From positions 234,946-298,945 of the forward strand of contig JACPOQ010000046.1 of the NCBI GenBank assembly GCA_016191435.1: 64,000 bases of DNA, given 5' to 3'. Within the stretch, counting starts at the first letter, position 1. Each line of letters opens with the position of its first letter. The DNA is from Chloroflexota bacterium (GTDB lineage Bacteria > Chloroflexota > Dehalococcoidia > Tepidiformales > Tepidiformaceae). A program made the position numbers and the translations under genes. Shown in pieces: positions 9,311 to 20,640 of the stretch. The notes beneath the pieces were generated by a model that worked only from the letters and a program-made list of their open reading frames with translations, was not told the DNA's origin and searched no databases.

Positions 9311-9338
9311 ACACAAAAACGATCCGCCGAGGCGGATC
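9311..9338 (-). terminator. Terminator-like hairpin before the tRNA array
   Basis: On the minus strand GATCCGCC-TC-GGCGGATC is followed by GTTTTTG, a good intrinsic terminator shape. No gene on that strand ends nearby, so it may insulate the tRNA array from upstream transcription. The rest of the 9283-9509 spacer shows nothing clear. Confidence 0.5.
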
Positions 9339-9509
9339 AAGTACCAAGTATGGAAGGCCGCCCCTCCTATGGCAAGGCAGGAATGCCCTCATACCCCTCC
9401 GGATCGCTACCCAACCGCCGTCCCGCCCGTTCGCCGCCCCGTCCGCCTGCTCGCCCCCGTCCATCCCCTGCGCTACCCTCGAAGCCGAGGCGGCACACGG
9501 GGGACCGGC

Positions 9510-10517
9510 ATGCGCGAGGTAGCGGAACTCAACGGCGATGGCATCGCGATCGAGCTGCGGGACGCAATCCACGCGCTCAACGACGCCCTCGGCAGCCCCG
9601 TCAGCTTCCGCCCCGTCGATTGGAGCGTCGAACGCCGCGAGCGCGACCCCGCCGCGCTCGATGAGGGCATCGAGGCCTGCCGCGCCATCGGCGCCGCGAT
9701 GAAGTACCCGACCGTCACCGAGACCATCAGCCCCAACCAGGTCCTGCGCGACAAACTCGGCCTCGCCGTCATTCACCGTCCCTGCCGCACCTACCCGGGC
9801 GTCAGCAAGAACTACACCGGTGAAATCGACCTCCACGTCGTGCGCGTCGCCACCGGCGGCACCTACGAGGACGCCGGCCACCGCATCGGCTACCACTCCG
9901 CCGTCAGCGTCCGCATCATGGAGCGCACCCCCGTCGAGCACGCCGCGCACTTCGCTTTCCGCCTTGCCGAGCGCAACCGTCACACAGTCGTCTCAACCAG
10001 CAAGTACACCATCCAGCGCGCCGCCGATGGCCTCTTCGAAGACATCGTCGCCGAGGTCGCGAAGGAGTACCGGAACACCTCGCACCACCGCGAGCTCTTC
10101 GATTCGCTGCTCGCGAAGCTCATCATCAATCCCGAGCGCTACAACGTCATCGTCACCCCGAACGAGTACGGCGACTTCCTCAGCGACGCCGTCTACGGGC
10201 TCATCGGCTCCATCGGGCTCGGCGCCAGCGCCTCCTACGCCTTCACCCCGAGCCACCAGCCCAGCGTCGGCATCTTCGACCCCGCCGGCGGCACCGCCCC
10301 CGATATCGCCGGCAAAGGCATCGCCAACCCCTCGGGCGCGATCGAAGCGTACGGCTACCTGCTCGAATTCTGCGGCTTCCGCCCGCTCGGCCGCGCCATC
10401 ATCGATGGCGTGCGCGATTGCATCGGTAGCGGCGAAAAGACCCGCGATCTCGGCGGCGAGCTCGACACCATGGGCTTCACCAACGCCGTCATCGCCCGCG
10501 CGGTCCGGCACGTATGA
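9510..10517 (+). CDS. Isocitrate/isopropylmalate dehydrogenase family protein
   Basis: NAD(P)-dependent beta-decarboxylating dehydrogenase, 335 residues. Family marks: ELNGDGIAIELRDAI at the N-terminus, the substrate loop SPNQVLRDKLGLAVIHRPCR near residue 72, SKYTIQRAADGLF near 170, and the GGTAPDIAGKGIANPSGAI signature near 255-273. The substrate may be isocitrate, isopropylmalate, homoisocitrate or tartrate-like; the loop differs enough from LeuB that I leave it open. The ATG at 9510 begins the fold. Single gene, convergent with the SIR2-like gene. Confidence 0.85.
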   Translation: MREVAELNGDGIAIELRDAIHALNDALGSPVSFRPVDWSVERRERDPAALDEGIEACRAIGAAMKYPTVTETISPNQVLRDKLGLAVIHRPCRTYPGVSKNYTGEIDLHVVRVATGGTYEDAGHRIGYHSAVSVRIMERTPVEHAAHFAFRLAERNRHTVVSTSKYTIQRAADGLFEDIVAEVAKEYRNTSHHRELFDSLLAKLIINPERYNVIVTPNEYGDFLSDAVYGLIGSIGLGASASYAFTPSHQPSVGIFDPAGGTAPDIAGKGIANPSGAIEAYGYLLEFCGFRPLGRAIIDGVRDCIGSGEKTRDLGGELDTMGFTNAVIARAVRHV

Positions 10518-10569
10518 GCCAGCTGGGAACGCCACTAACCGGGGGACGGCCCGGCCGGTGATGGAGTGC

Positions 10570-11616
10570 CTACGCTTCCAGAAATGCACGAAAATGCGAG
10601 CTGCTCACGTATGCCTTAAATCCCTGGTCAAAAATTGAAGCGTTGAGCGCCAGTGCCGGGACGCTGTCAATGAACCGATTCCAGGCATCTCCGGTCAACG
10701 TTCCGGCACCCACGAAACTCACCAACGGTCGACCGGTTAGGGTTGTGTTCATCAATTCGAGCACGTGGCTGTCCCAGCCGCTACAGCCTATGATCAACAC
10801 TTTGTCACACTGCTCTAATGCTTGCCGCGCCCGGTCCACATGGGGCGGCGGACACCGAAAAGATAACGCAGTCTTCTCGATGAGCGGGGCCGTAATGAGC
10901 GGATACATAGCTGCAACGCGCTCGTCCCTGAGAGTTGCGACGAAATATTGTGCCGGCCCCGGAACCTCCATGACTGCCGAGTCATCAGGTTCTGGTACCC
11001 AGTTCCGGAGGTCCAGCGCGTCGAGGCTCGCAGCCCACCACCCGGTGGGGTTCGGTGGCTGGCTGCCTCGGATAGCCATGGCGCCCCACCAGTTGATAGA
11101 CCCGTGGAGCTTCACTATGCTGAATTCGGGACTCGAGATGTAATGTTCGAATGCATTGAATGCATGCTGTGTGAAGGCGGACAGGGCTTGTTCCAGAAGA
11201 GTATCGTAATTCAATGTCAAGAAGTCTACTTGATGCGGATGATCCGCAATAAGTCCGACGACGAGCCGCGCATACGTCTCGGGATGCGGCACATACTGCA
11301 GACTGCAAGCGCTTAGAAGATCTCGAAGATATAATGGAATCGCTTTGAACGCCCGGCGCATATAGACATTATGATGATTGAGCAGTTGCGACAGACGTTC
11401 CTCCAGCGCGAACGCTGAGTTTTCGGTCGTTTCGGCGGCCAGCAAGGACCACATCGTGTTCATGCCTACGTAAGTTTTTGCGATGTTCCAAAACGCCTCT
11501 GTCTGAAACAGACCAGTCGCGAGCGGAGGTCGAAACTCTGGCCGCGGTTGGAACGTATAGTTCGCCACGTCATGGGAAGCCCCCGCACCCATGAGAACAA
11601 CCATACGCTTCGTCAT
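10570..11616 (-). CDS. SIR2-like domain protein (putative NAD-consuming effector)
   Basis: 348 residues with a SIR2-like NAD-binding fold: GAGAS at 10-14, FLTLNYDTLLE with the NYD motif (N136), KLHGS with the likely catalytic His171, and a late IIGCSGWDSHV element. Families with this fold include NAD-depleting anti-phage effectors as well as deacylases; the substrate is not known here. No second domain such as TIR, STALD or an Argonaute partner is visible. Its ATG overlaps the translin stop (ATGA), and its GGGAAGG ribosome site lies inside the translin gene, so the two are coupled. Codon use is visibly more AT-rich than its neighbours, suggesting transfer. Confidence 0.72.
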   Translation of the reverse strand: MTKRMVVLMGAGASHDVANYTFQPRPEFRPPLATGLFQTEAFWNIAKTYVGMNTMWSLLAAETTENSAFALEERLSQLLNHHNVYMRRAFKAIPLYLRDLLSACSLQYVPHPETYARLVVGLIADHPHQVDFLTLNYDTLLEQALSAFTQHAFNAFEHYISSPEFSIVKLHGSINWWGAMAIRGSQPPNPTGWWAASLDALDLRNWVPEPDDSAVMEVPGPAQYFVATLRDERVAAMYPLITAPLIEKTALSFRCPPPHVDRARQALEQCDKVLIIGCSGWDSHVLELMNTTLTGRPLVSFVGAGTLTGDAWNRFIDSVPALALNASIFDQGFKAYVSSSHFRAFLEA

Positions 11617-12245
11617 GCCTTCCCCGTCATCGCGCGCACTGTGTCCCGCTGCAGTATCGCCATCGTAAGATCGCCGCGCGTCTTTTCGAGGATGCCGCGG
11701 GTCTGGTCCGTGGTGCGGCGCAGACCGCCCGTCATCGCGTCCGGGAAGTCGATGGTGACGAGCACCGAGTAGATGTCGTCCATCGCCTGGAGGATGCCCT
11801 CGCAGCCGTCGTACTCGCCCCGCCGCAGGCGGTCGAGCAGCATCCGCCGCAGCTCCCCCACCGCCTCCGCGATGCCGTTGAGGTAGGCCGGGTACTCGAC
11901 TCCGAGCGCCTCCGGCGTTGGTAGCGCGCCGCCCGATAGCAGTTCCAGCGTCGCGTTCGCTTCCGCGAACTCCTTCTGCGCGTCGTGCAGGAACCCCGCG
12001 TGATAGATGTCGGCGTGGCCTTCGAGCGCGGCCACGGCGGTGTCCCGCACTTCGCGCGCCTCCGCCAGCATCGCCCGCGCGCGCTCGAACTCGCCCCGAT
12101 GGACCGCCCGGATGCTGTTTGCGCTCATCCGGATGAGTGTGCGGCAGGCCGCGAGCGCCTTCTCGCGGGCGTCGTTCTTCTCCGCCAGGTGCTCCAGGAT
12201 GCGCGGGACAATCGTCTCCAGCGGCGACGTGTCCGGCGCCTCCAT
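11613..12245 (-). CDS. Translin-family RNA/ssDNA-binding protein
   Basis: About 210 residues, all-helical. It matches the prokaryotic translin family (COG2178): an N-terminal RAVHRGEFERARAML helix, GFLHDAQKEFAEANATLELL with the acidic pair at the position used for catalysis in TRAX (about E93, E96), PAYLNGIAEAVGELRRMLLD, and the C-terminal LRRTTDQTRGILEKTRGDLT signature. Translins form octameric barrels binding RNA or single-stranded DNA; some are RNases. It lies 22 nt after an FmdB-type gene and overlaps the SIR2-like gene by 4 nt. A GTG one codon earlier could be the start. Confidence 0.8.
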   Translation of the reverse strand: MEAPDTSPLETIVPRILEHLAEKNDAREKALAACRTLIRMSANSIRAVHRGEFERARAMLAEAREVRDTAVAALEGHADIYHAGFLHDAQKEFAEANATLELLSGGALPTPEALGVEYPAYLNGIAEAVGELRRMLLDRLRRGEYDGCEGILQAMDDIYSVLVTIDFPDAMTGGLRRTTDQTRGILEKTRGDLTMAILQRDTVRAMTGKA

Positions 12246-12267
12246 CACGTCCGCCCCGCGGCCCGCG

Positions 12268-12615
12268 TCACAGGTCCTTCACCGGGTCCGGGAACTCCCC
12301 CTCGCGCGCCGCGTCGATCATCTCGCGCGCGCCCTCGGGCAGGTCCATCCCGTACTCGCCGAACTTCTTTTCGACCCAGCTGCCGATCTGCCGCGGATCG
12401 CGATAGTCGTCCGGGCCGCCGCGGCCGTCCGAGGGGTCCCCGTACTTTTCGATGATCTCGGCCCGGCTATAGCTGCGCCCAAACTTCGACATCATGCGCG
12501 AGGTGTTCGCGCTCTTGCAGTGCTCGCACGGCACCTTCAGGTCCGTATCCATCTTGCGCGTGAAATGGTTCGTCACCCGCCCGCAATCGGCGCAGCGGAA
12601 TTCGTAAATGGGCAT
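12268..12615 (-). CDS. FmdB-family zinc ribbon protein
   Basis: 115 residues starting MPIYEFRCADCGRVTNHFTR with a second CEHC pair at about residues 30-33, forming a four-Cys zinc ribbon (CADC...CEHC). This is the FmdB/CxxC_CXXC_SSSS putative regulatory family. The rest is charged and probably partly disordered. First gene of a likely three-gene operon with the translin and SIR2-like genes. Confidence 0.85.
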   Translation of the reverse strand: MPIYEFRCADCGRVTNHFTRKMDTDLKVPCEHCKSANTSRMMSKFGRSYSRAEIIEKYGDPSDGRGGPDDYRDPRQIGSWVEKKFGEYGMDLPEGAREMIDAAREGEFPDPVKDL

Positions 12616-12766
12616 GCCTCAAGCGTAGAGAGCCAGCCGTGGTGAGGGAAGAGGGTGCCGCGCAGCGCCGCGGCCGAAGCCTTCCCGCGCCTACTCCCAA
12701 CATCCACGGCTACGACGCCGTCCACATGCGCAAATCGCTCGTGTAACTCCACTCGGGTCTCGGGCC

Positions 12767-13270
12767 TCACAACTCCCGCTCGAACCACGCCACATCCCAG
12801 TACCGCCCGAACTTCCGCCCGACCTCGCTCAGCAGCGCCACCCGCCGGAACCCGAACCGCTCGTGGATCGCCACCGATGCCTCGTTTGGCAGCGTAATCC
12901 CCGCCACCGCTCGGTGCAGGCCCTCGCCCGCAAGCGCCTCGAACAGCGCAGCGTACAGCAGCGTGCCAATCCCCCGTCCCGTCGCCTCCGGCGCGCAGTA
13001 GATGCTAGTCTCCACCGTCGTCTCGTAGGCGCGCTTCGGACGGAACGAGCTGCTCCACGCCGAGCCAAGCACCACTCCTTCGGATTCCGCCACCAGCACG
13101 CGATGCGGCCCCGCCGGCGCGTAATGCGCGAACCACTCCAGCCGCTCCGCGACCGTATACGGCTCGATATCGAACGTCGCCGGCGTGGTGACGATGTAGT
13201 GGTTGTAAATCTCGGCCAGCCGCGGCACATCCGCCTCGGTCGCCGCTCGCACCCGGATTTCGATTCCCAT
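12767..13270 (-). CDS. GNAT N-acetyltransferase (phosphinothricin-type)
   Basis: 167-residue GNAT of the phosphinothricin/methionine-sulfoximine acetyltransferase group: IRVRAATEADVPRLAEIYNH at the start, ETSIYCAPEATGRGIGTLLY with the acetyl-CoA-binding Q/RxxGxG/A loop near residue 95, and HERFGFRRVA near 142. It probably acetylates an amino-acid-like amine or a toxic analogue. The start at 13270 begins the fold. Monocistronic. Confidence 0.88.
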   Translation of the reverse strand: MGIEIRVRAATEADVPRLAEIYNHYIVTTPATFDIEPYTVAERLEWFAHYAPAGPHRVLVAESEGVVLGSAWSSSFRPKRAYETTVETSIYCAPEATGRGIGTLLYAALFEALAGEGLHRAVAGITLPNEASVAIHERFGFRRVALLSEVGRKFGRYWDVAWFEREL

Positions 13271-13408
13271 GGCGCCCTCCAGGCCGAATGGTAGCCCACG
13301 AGGATCGCAACGTGGACGCCGCCACTCGCCGCGCTGCACACGCAAGCCCGTCGGATACTATAGGAGACGAATGTACACCGTCGCAAATGTGGGCAGCCCA
13401 GCCCCCCG

Positions 13409-14590
13409 CTATCGTCCCGTGTGGGCTCGCCGCGCGACCGCGATCTCGAACGCCCGTACGTGGGCATCGGCGCACGACTCCAGCCCGAAGTCCGCCTCGG
13501 CTCTCGCCCGCCCGGCCACCCCCATCGATGCCCGCAGTCCCGGCTGCTCCGCGAGCCGCACGAGCGCGTGCGCGATCGCTCCCACGTCCAGCGGCCGCAC
13601 GACAAAACCCGTGACCCCCTGTTCGATAGCCTCCCGCACGGCCCCCGCGTCCGTCGCCACCACGGGCACGCCGCAGGCCATCGCCTCCAGCACCACCGTC
13701 GGGATCCCCTCCGACCGCGGGACCGCCGTGAGTGCGAGCACATCGAACGCCGGCAACAGCTCCGCCACGCGTGTCCGCGGGTCGCGGAACACCACACCCG
13801 GCTCACCGATACCGAGCTGCTTCGCTTCACGCCGAAGCTCGCGCTCGTACCGTATCTGCGTCGGCGTCGATGCCCCGAGGATCCGCAGCTCCGCCCCTGG
13901 CACCCGCCGTTGCACTCGCGCCATCGCCCGCAACAGGTACTGGTGCCCCTTCTGCGGGTTCAGGTTCCCCACCGCCCCCACGACGAACGCCTCCGCCGGG
14001 ACGCCGAGCTCGGCGCGCGCAGTGCGCCGGCGCTCCGCATCCGGCCGGAACTCCCCCGTGTCCACCGGCGGAAAGAACGTCACGAGGCGTTCGCCCATGG
14101 CCAGCGCACCGGGGTGCACGCGCGCCACTTCGCGGCCGGTCGTCATCAGCGAGTCCGCCAGCCGCACGACAAGCGGCATCAACACCCGCCGCAACGCCAT
14201 CGGCGGCCGCGTATCGACCAGCTGCCACGTCACCGGCACGCGCTCCCGCCGGGCGGCGATGCCCGCGTGCGAGTTCGTCAGCCCCGTGACTACCACCAGC
14301 TGTGCCGCTCTCTCCCGAATCAACCGCTGCAGCGCCCGCACCTCCGGCACGAACCCCGCGAGAAACCGGGCCTGGATCGCAACGTCCGGCGCCGCCCGCA
14401 GCCGGTGCAACGGCATCGTCACGACTTCGATGCCCGCCGCTCGCAGCCGCTCCGCCGCGTTTCCCGGCTCGTCCGGCAACACCACAACCGTTTCCCAGCC
14501 CCGCTCCCGGAGCGGACTTGCCAGCCGCAGCGCCTGGTTCTGTGGTCCGCCAAAGACCGGGTAGTGGATGACATGAAGGAAGGTGCGCAC
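13409..14590 (-). CDS. Glycosyltransferase family 4 (polysaccharide assembly)
   Basis: 393-residue GT-B glycosyltransferase: HVIHYPVFGGPQNQALRLAS at the N-terminus, VGNLNPQKGHQYLLRAMARV near residue 215, and the donor-binding SEGIPTVVLEAMACGVPVVA near 290-310 with the E-x7-E type pattern of family GT4. It adds a sugar to the growing lipid-linked repeat unit at the inner face of the membrane. Start is the GTG at 14590, which shares a base with the stop of the preceding glycosyltransferase (TAGTG). Last gene of the polysaccharide operon. Confidence 0.88.
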   Translation of the reverse strand: MRTFLHVIHYPVFGGPQNQALRLASPLRERGWETVVVLPDEPGNAAERLRAAGIEVVTMPLHRLRAAPDVAIQARFLAGFVPEVRALQRLIRERAAQLVVVTGLTNSHAGIAARRERVPVTWQLVDTRPPMALRRVLMPLVVRLADSLMTTGREVARVHPGALAMGERLVTFFPPVDTGEFRPDAERRRTARAELGVPAEAFVVGAVGNLNPQKGHQYLLRAMARVQRRVPGAELRILGASTPTQIRYERELRREAKQLGIGEPGVVFRDPRTRVAELLPAFDVLALTAVPRSEGIPTVVLEAMACGVPVVATDAGAVREAIEQGVTGFVVRPLDVGAIAHALVRLAEQPGLRASMGVAGRARAEADFGLESCADAHVRAFEIAVARRAHTGR

Positions 14591-15711
14591 TACCCCTGGC
14601 CCCGCTGTCCCGCCGCCACGCGCTCCGCCATCGCCTCGAACTGGCCCGCCCACCAGTCGTTATCGCGGTGCCGCACGGCTTCGAACGCCGCCGCCCCCAT
14701 CGCCGCGCGCAGCGACGGCGATGCCGCCAGCAGCTTCATCTTCGCGCACAGCGCATCCGTATCCCCTGCCGGCACGATGAAGCCGGTCCGGCCGTCCTCC
14801 AGGCGCTCCCGGACCTCCCCGGCGTGGTCCGAGGCGATCACCGGCAACGAGGCCGCCATGCCCTCTTCGACGACGTACCCGTAGGTGTCCCCGAGCGTGG
14901 GAAACACGAGCACATCGGCGAGCCCGTACCAGTGCGGCAGGTCCGCCGGCTGCACGAACCCGGCGAATACCACATCGCCGCGGCCGGCCGCCAGCGCCCG
15001 GTAGCGCGCCTCGTGCTGCCCGTCCCCGGCAAACACGAGCGTCGCTTCGATGCCTCCCTCCCGGACCTGCCGGAAGGCCTCGAACAGGTAATCGAGGCCT
15101 TTCTCCCGGCGCAGCCGGCCTGAATGCAGGAAAACGCAGCCGCGCAGGCCGAGTCTTTTGCGCGCGCCCCGCTTCTTCCGCGCCGCCTCGGCGCCCGCCC
15201 GGAACGCCTCCACGTCCACCGATTCCGCGAACTCGTGAATCTTCCGCGGGGGCACCCCGTACCGGTGCACGTAGGCGGCGGCGTCCGGCCCCGGCACGTA
15301 GAACCCATCGACCATCCGAAACAGCGCGTGCTTGACCAGCTCCCGCGGCTTCCGCCGCGGTATCCAGATCTCCCACGTGCGCATCGCGTGCAGCACCACG
15401 CGCTGGCGCGCCGCTTTCGCCAGCGCCACCCCGGCAAGGAACGACGGCTCCCCGAACAGGCTAACCAGCAGGTCCGGCCGCGTCGCCCGTAGCTCCCTCA
15501 GCGGCAGGTGCAGGCCTGTGCGCCCCTTCGAGATGTACCGCGCGCGAAACCCCCACGTTGCCTCGTTGACGGCCCAGCTCCGCTCGTCTTCGTGGCGCTC
15601 ATTGAACCAGGCTTCGAATTCGATGTTGCCCCGCCGCGCGATCGCGTTGAAGCGGTCGACCATGTATGGCGCCGGGATGTTCGTCCAGTAAACGACCCGC
15701 AGGCGGCTCAC
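14590..15711 (-). CDS. Glycosyltransferase family 4
   Basis: 373 residues, GT-B fold: RVVYWTNIPAPYMVDRFNAI at the start, FLHSGRLRREKGLDYLFEAF near residue 188, VFAGDGQHEARYRAL, and the GT4 donor motif TYGYVVEEGMAASLPVIASD near 285. The GTG start at 15711 overlaps the polymerase stop (GTGA) by 4 nt, matching the coupling pattern of the whole locus. The sugar transferred is unknown; fucose is a possibility because gmd and fcl are in the operon. Confidence 0.87.
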   Translation of the reverse strand: MSRLRVVYWTNIPAPYMVDRFNAIARRGNIEFEAWFNERHEDERSWAVNEATWGFRARYISKGRTGLHLPLRELRATRPDLLVSLFGEPSFLAGVALAKAARQRVVLHAMRTWEIWIPRRKPRELVKHALFRMVDGFYVPGPDAAAYVHRYGVPPRKIHEFAESVDVEAFRAGAEAARKKRGARKRLGLRGCVFLHSGRLRREKGLDYLFEAFRQVREGGIEATLVFAGDGQHEARYRALAAGRGDVVFAGFVQPADLPHWYGLADVLVFPTLGDTYGYVVEEGMAASLPVIASDHAGEVRERLEDGRTGFIVPAGDTDALCAKMKLLAASPSLRAAMGAAAFEAVRHRDNDWWAGQFEAMAERVAAGQRGQG

Positions 15712-17216
15712 GCGTTCGCCGTGCGGTGGCCGGTAGGCTCGGGCCACGCCTGTGGCTCGTTTGGCGTCTCCAACGCCGGCACCGGTTCGCGGACGGCCGC
15801 CAGGCGGCAGACGACCAGCAGCGGCGCCACCGCGAACGCAAGCTTGATGATCGTGTCGGTGGGGCTGTCGCGCAGCAGGATGGGGATGAACGGGACCAGC
15901 GCCGAGAACACGAGCTGCGCGACAAGGTTGCCGGGCCGCAGGTTCAGGTACTCGTAGAGCGCCCGTCCCAGCACGCCGAGGATGAACATCCCCGCCAACG
16001 CGCCCGCGAACGAGAAGTCCAGGAAGAAGTACAACAGGATCGAAAACTCCGGGTTGGCAATGCCCGCCCGGTACTCCGCCGGCCACGTCTCGGCGATGAT
16101 TTGCTGGCGCGGGGGCAGGGGCTTGCCCGGCCAGAGCAGGCGCGGGATGGGCCGCACGAACACTTCGCCCGCGCTCGCCCAGCCATACTGGCTGCCGCCG
16201 TCCGCCGACCCGGCGGCGATCACCGCCGCGAGCGCCGGGTCCATCTCCGCATCGGGCTGCTCCGTTATCGGCTTGAAGATGTTCGCCGGGTGGCGCAGCG
16301 TGTTCCCGAACGCGTTCGCATATCCCGGGTCGTTCACGTTCCGCGAGAGCAGCAGCACATTCGACACGGTGAGCGCTGCCAGTGCCGCTACGACCACCAT
16401 CAGCGTGCCGGGCCGCGTCCCTCGCGAGACATAATGGTAGACCGCGAGCGACCCCACGAGCGGCAGGATCGCGATGCGCCCGCCAATCGGCGCCGATTGC
16501 AGTAACAGCAGCGTCGCGAATACTGCCGCAACGAACGTCAGCCCGGCGTTGCGCCGCGTGCGCGCCGTCGCGTACAGCAGCAACGCCGCGGGGATCAGCA
16601 GGAACGGCCCCGTGTAGAGATAGCCGGTCGAGTTCCGGTAGAGTGCCACCTGGCTCACGTCGCGCCCGGCGAGGAACGACCGCACCGCCGCGAACCCGCC
16701 TACCGAAAGCAGGAACAGTCCGAACAGCAGCACTCCGGCCGCGCCCACGGCAATGCCGCCTACCACTGCCGTATCCGCGTGGAGCGCCGCCGGTGGCCTC
16801 CGCAGCCGCGCCGCCAGCTTCCGTCCGAGCGGTACATAGTACCCTGCCATCAGCCCCGCGGCGCCCACGAGCGCCAGCGCCTGCACCTGTTCGAACGTCC
16901 CCGAGATGTCGATCGACCGCGTTGGCCGCACGTACTTGAAATTGTCCCCGAGGATCATCGCTGCCGGCCGTACGACGAACATCGCCGCGTATGCCAGCGC
17001 GAAGATGAAGATCGGCTCGAACGGGTCGAAGCGCCGGCGGGCCGCCACCACCACCACCGGCAGCGCGACGACGGCGCCCGTCGCTACGACGAGGCTCGTC
17101 CGCACATCCGGATGAAGGAGCGGCACGAATGCTCCCGCTGCCGCCGTCGCTGCCAGCGCCAGCACGATGGCGGGGAGCCGTGCCGCGAAATCGGGCCGCG
17201 CCGGCATCGTCCTCAC
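15708..17216 (-). CDS. O-antigen/exopolysaccharide polymerase (Wzy-like)
   Basis: Polytopic membrane protein of about 500 residues with some 10-12 hydrophobic helices, a large periplasmic loop (about residues 290-370, with EVFVRPIPRLLWPGKPLPP) and small cytoplasmic ends. This layout, and the position between flippase and glycosyltransferases, fit a Wzy-type polymerase of the oligosaccharide-repeat-unit family. Sequence conservation in this family is low, so the call rests partly on context. The start could be the GTG at 17216 or the ATG at 17207. It overlaps the next gene by 4 nt. Confidence 0.75.
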   Translation of the reverse strand: MRTMPARPDFAARLPAIVLALAATAAAGAFVPLLHPDVRTSLVVATGAVVALPVVVVAARRRFDPFEPIFIFALAYAAMFVVRPAAMILGDNFKYVRPTRSIDISGTFEQVQALALVGAAGLMAGYYVPLGRKLAARLRRPPAALHADTAVVGGIAVGAAGVLLFGLFLLSVGGFAAVRSFLAGRDVSQVALYRNSTGYLYTGPFLLIPAALLLYATARTRRNAGLTFVAAVFATLLLLQSAPIGGRIAILPLVGSLAVYHYVSRGTRPGTLMVVVAALAALTVSNVLLLSRNVNDPGYANAFGNTLRHPANIFKPITEQPDAEMDPALAAVIAAGSADGGSQYGWASAGEVFVRPIPRLLWPGKPLPPRQQIIAETWPAEYRAGIANPEFSILLYFFLDFSFAGALAGMFILGVLGRALYEYLNLRPGNLVAQLVFSALVPFIPILLRDSPTDTIIKLAFAVAPLLVVCRLAAVREPVPALETPNEPQAWPEPTGHRTANA

Positions 17217-17243
17217 CCCGCGATTATCGGCCCTCGCCGAGCT

Positions 17244-18584
17244 TCAGGGGATAGTCGGCTTCGACAGCGTCTCGTCTGGAACCTCTGCCAGTGCCATCCG
17301 CTCCCGTGCCGCCCGCGGCACGCCCGCCCGGAGCCGGTATCCGAACGGCGCCCAGAGCAGCACCACCAGCACCAGCAGGCTGAATGCCGCTGCCGTCGTC
17401 AATGATGTCGCGACGCCGTTGAGTTCGAACCTCGGCCCCAGGATGGCCAGCGCTACCAGCAGCCAAACCCAGGAGGAAATCTCGGCGACGGTGTCCAGCG
17501 TCCCGTACCCGGCGCCGCGCGCGCAGTCCGCGAGGATCCGGCGCGCCGCGAAGAAGAACGAGCCCGCGAGCAGGATGCGCGCCGGCGTCGCCGCCTCCGC
17601 GAATGCGTCCCCGTAGAACACGCGGATGATGATCCCCGCGCCCAGCGTCAGCACGATCACGATCGGCAGCGTCAGCGCTACCGTGCCGAGAATGAACCCC
17701 CTCGCCAGCCGCCGTACGCCCTCGCCGGCGCCTCGCGCCGCCGCGATCCGCGGATACGCGACAAGCCCCACGCCCTGCGACACGAACCGCGGCAGGTTCG
17801 TGAACGCCAGCGCCACCACATAGATGCCCAGCGCCGCCGGCGAAAGAAACAGGCCCACCACCGCCTGGTCGACCCGGAACGTCTCCACCGGCGAGATCGA
17901 TCCGAGCATGGAGCGCGTCCCGAAGTGCAGCATTTCCCGCTGCGACGGCTCGTTCTTGGCCTCGGCCACGCTTTCGCGCAGGCCGAAGAACAGCGCGAGC
18001 ACCGCCGCCACGAAGTGCGCCCCCACCCACGCAGCCGTGACGGCCACGAGCCGTTCGCCATCGGCGAAGAAAAGCGGGATCAGGACGACACCGTAGAGCG
18101 TCGCCGGCAGCACGCGTGCGATGTTGAACCACCCGAACAGGTGCCGCCCTTGCAGGAAGGCCAGCCCATATTGCAGCCCGATCCACACCGGGATGAACGT
18201 GAGCGAAAGGATCCCCGCGTACGCAAGATAGCGCTCCTGCCGGCCGAAGAGCAGCACCACCACAACCGCGTTCACGGCCACGATCGCGGTGGTCTGCGCC
18301 AGCGCGATCGGCAGCAGCTTGCGCGCTATCGCCCGCGTGTTGGCCGGCTCGACGGCGATGAAATAGGTCGACGCGAGCGGCAGCCCGAGCGTGCCCACCT
18401 GGCACAGGATCAATGGCAAGATCAGCAGCAGCGCAAAGTGCCCGCGGTCCTCCGGGCCGAGGATGCGCGCGGCGAGCGGCCCGCTCAGCACCAGCGTCGC
18501 CTGCCCCCAGAACCCTGTGAGGATCGAGGAGACCACGTCCGCATAACGGCGCGCCACGGCAACCGCAGAGCCGAGTGTGCTCAC
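17244..18584 (-). CDS. Polysaccharide flippase (Wzx/MATE-like)
   Basis: 446 residues with about 12-14 predicted membrane helices, of the MOP superfamily of polysaccharide and lipid flippases. The opening SILTGFWGQATLVLSGPLAA and ILGPEDRGHFALLL resemble other RfbX/Wzx-type transporters, as does the pseudo-repeat beginning FGTRSMLGSIS midway. It would move the lipid-linked repeat unit across the membrane. GTG start at 18584. The polymerase gene follows after 27 nt. Confidence 0.82.
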   Translation of the reverse strand: MSTLGSAVAVARRYADVVSSILTGFWGQATLVLSGPLAARILGPEDRGHFALLLILPLILCQVGTLGLPLASTYFIAVEPANTRAIARKLLPIALAQTTAIVAVNAVVVVLLFGRQERYLAYAGILSLTFIPVWIGLQYGLAFLQGRHLFGWFNIARVLPATLYGVVLIPLFFADGERLVAVTAAWVGAHFVAAVLALFFGLRESVAEAKNEPSQREMLHFGTRSMLGSISPVETFRVDQAVVGLFLSPAALGIYVVALAFTNLPRFVSQGVGLVAYPRIAAARGAGEGVRRLARGFILGTVALTLPIVIVLTLGAGIIIRVFYGDAFAEAATPARILLAGSFFFAARRILADCARGAGYGTLDTVAEISSWVWLLVALAILGPRFELNGVATSLTTAAAFSLLVLVVLLWAPFGYRLRAGVPRAARERMALAEVPDETLSKPTIP

Positions 18585-18668
18585 CGGGGCGCTCCACCGG
18601 CGGCTCCTGCTTCGCGCTGGTCCGTCACACCGCGTGGTCTCGCCGGCTGCGTGTCCACTGCACCCTTC

Positions 18669-20636
<1,968 letters not shown>

Positions 20637-20640
<4 letters not shown>

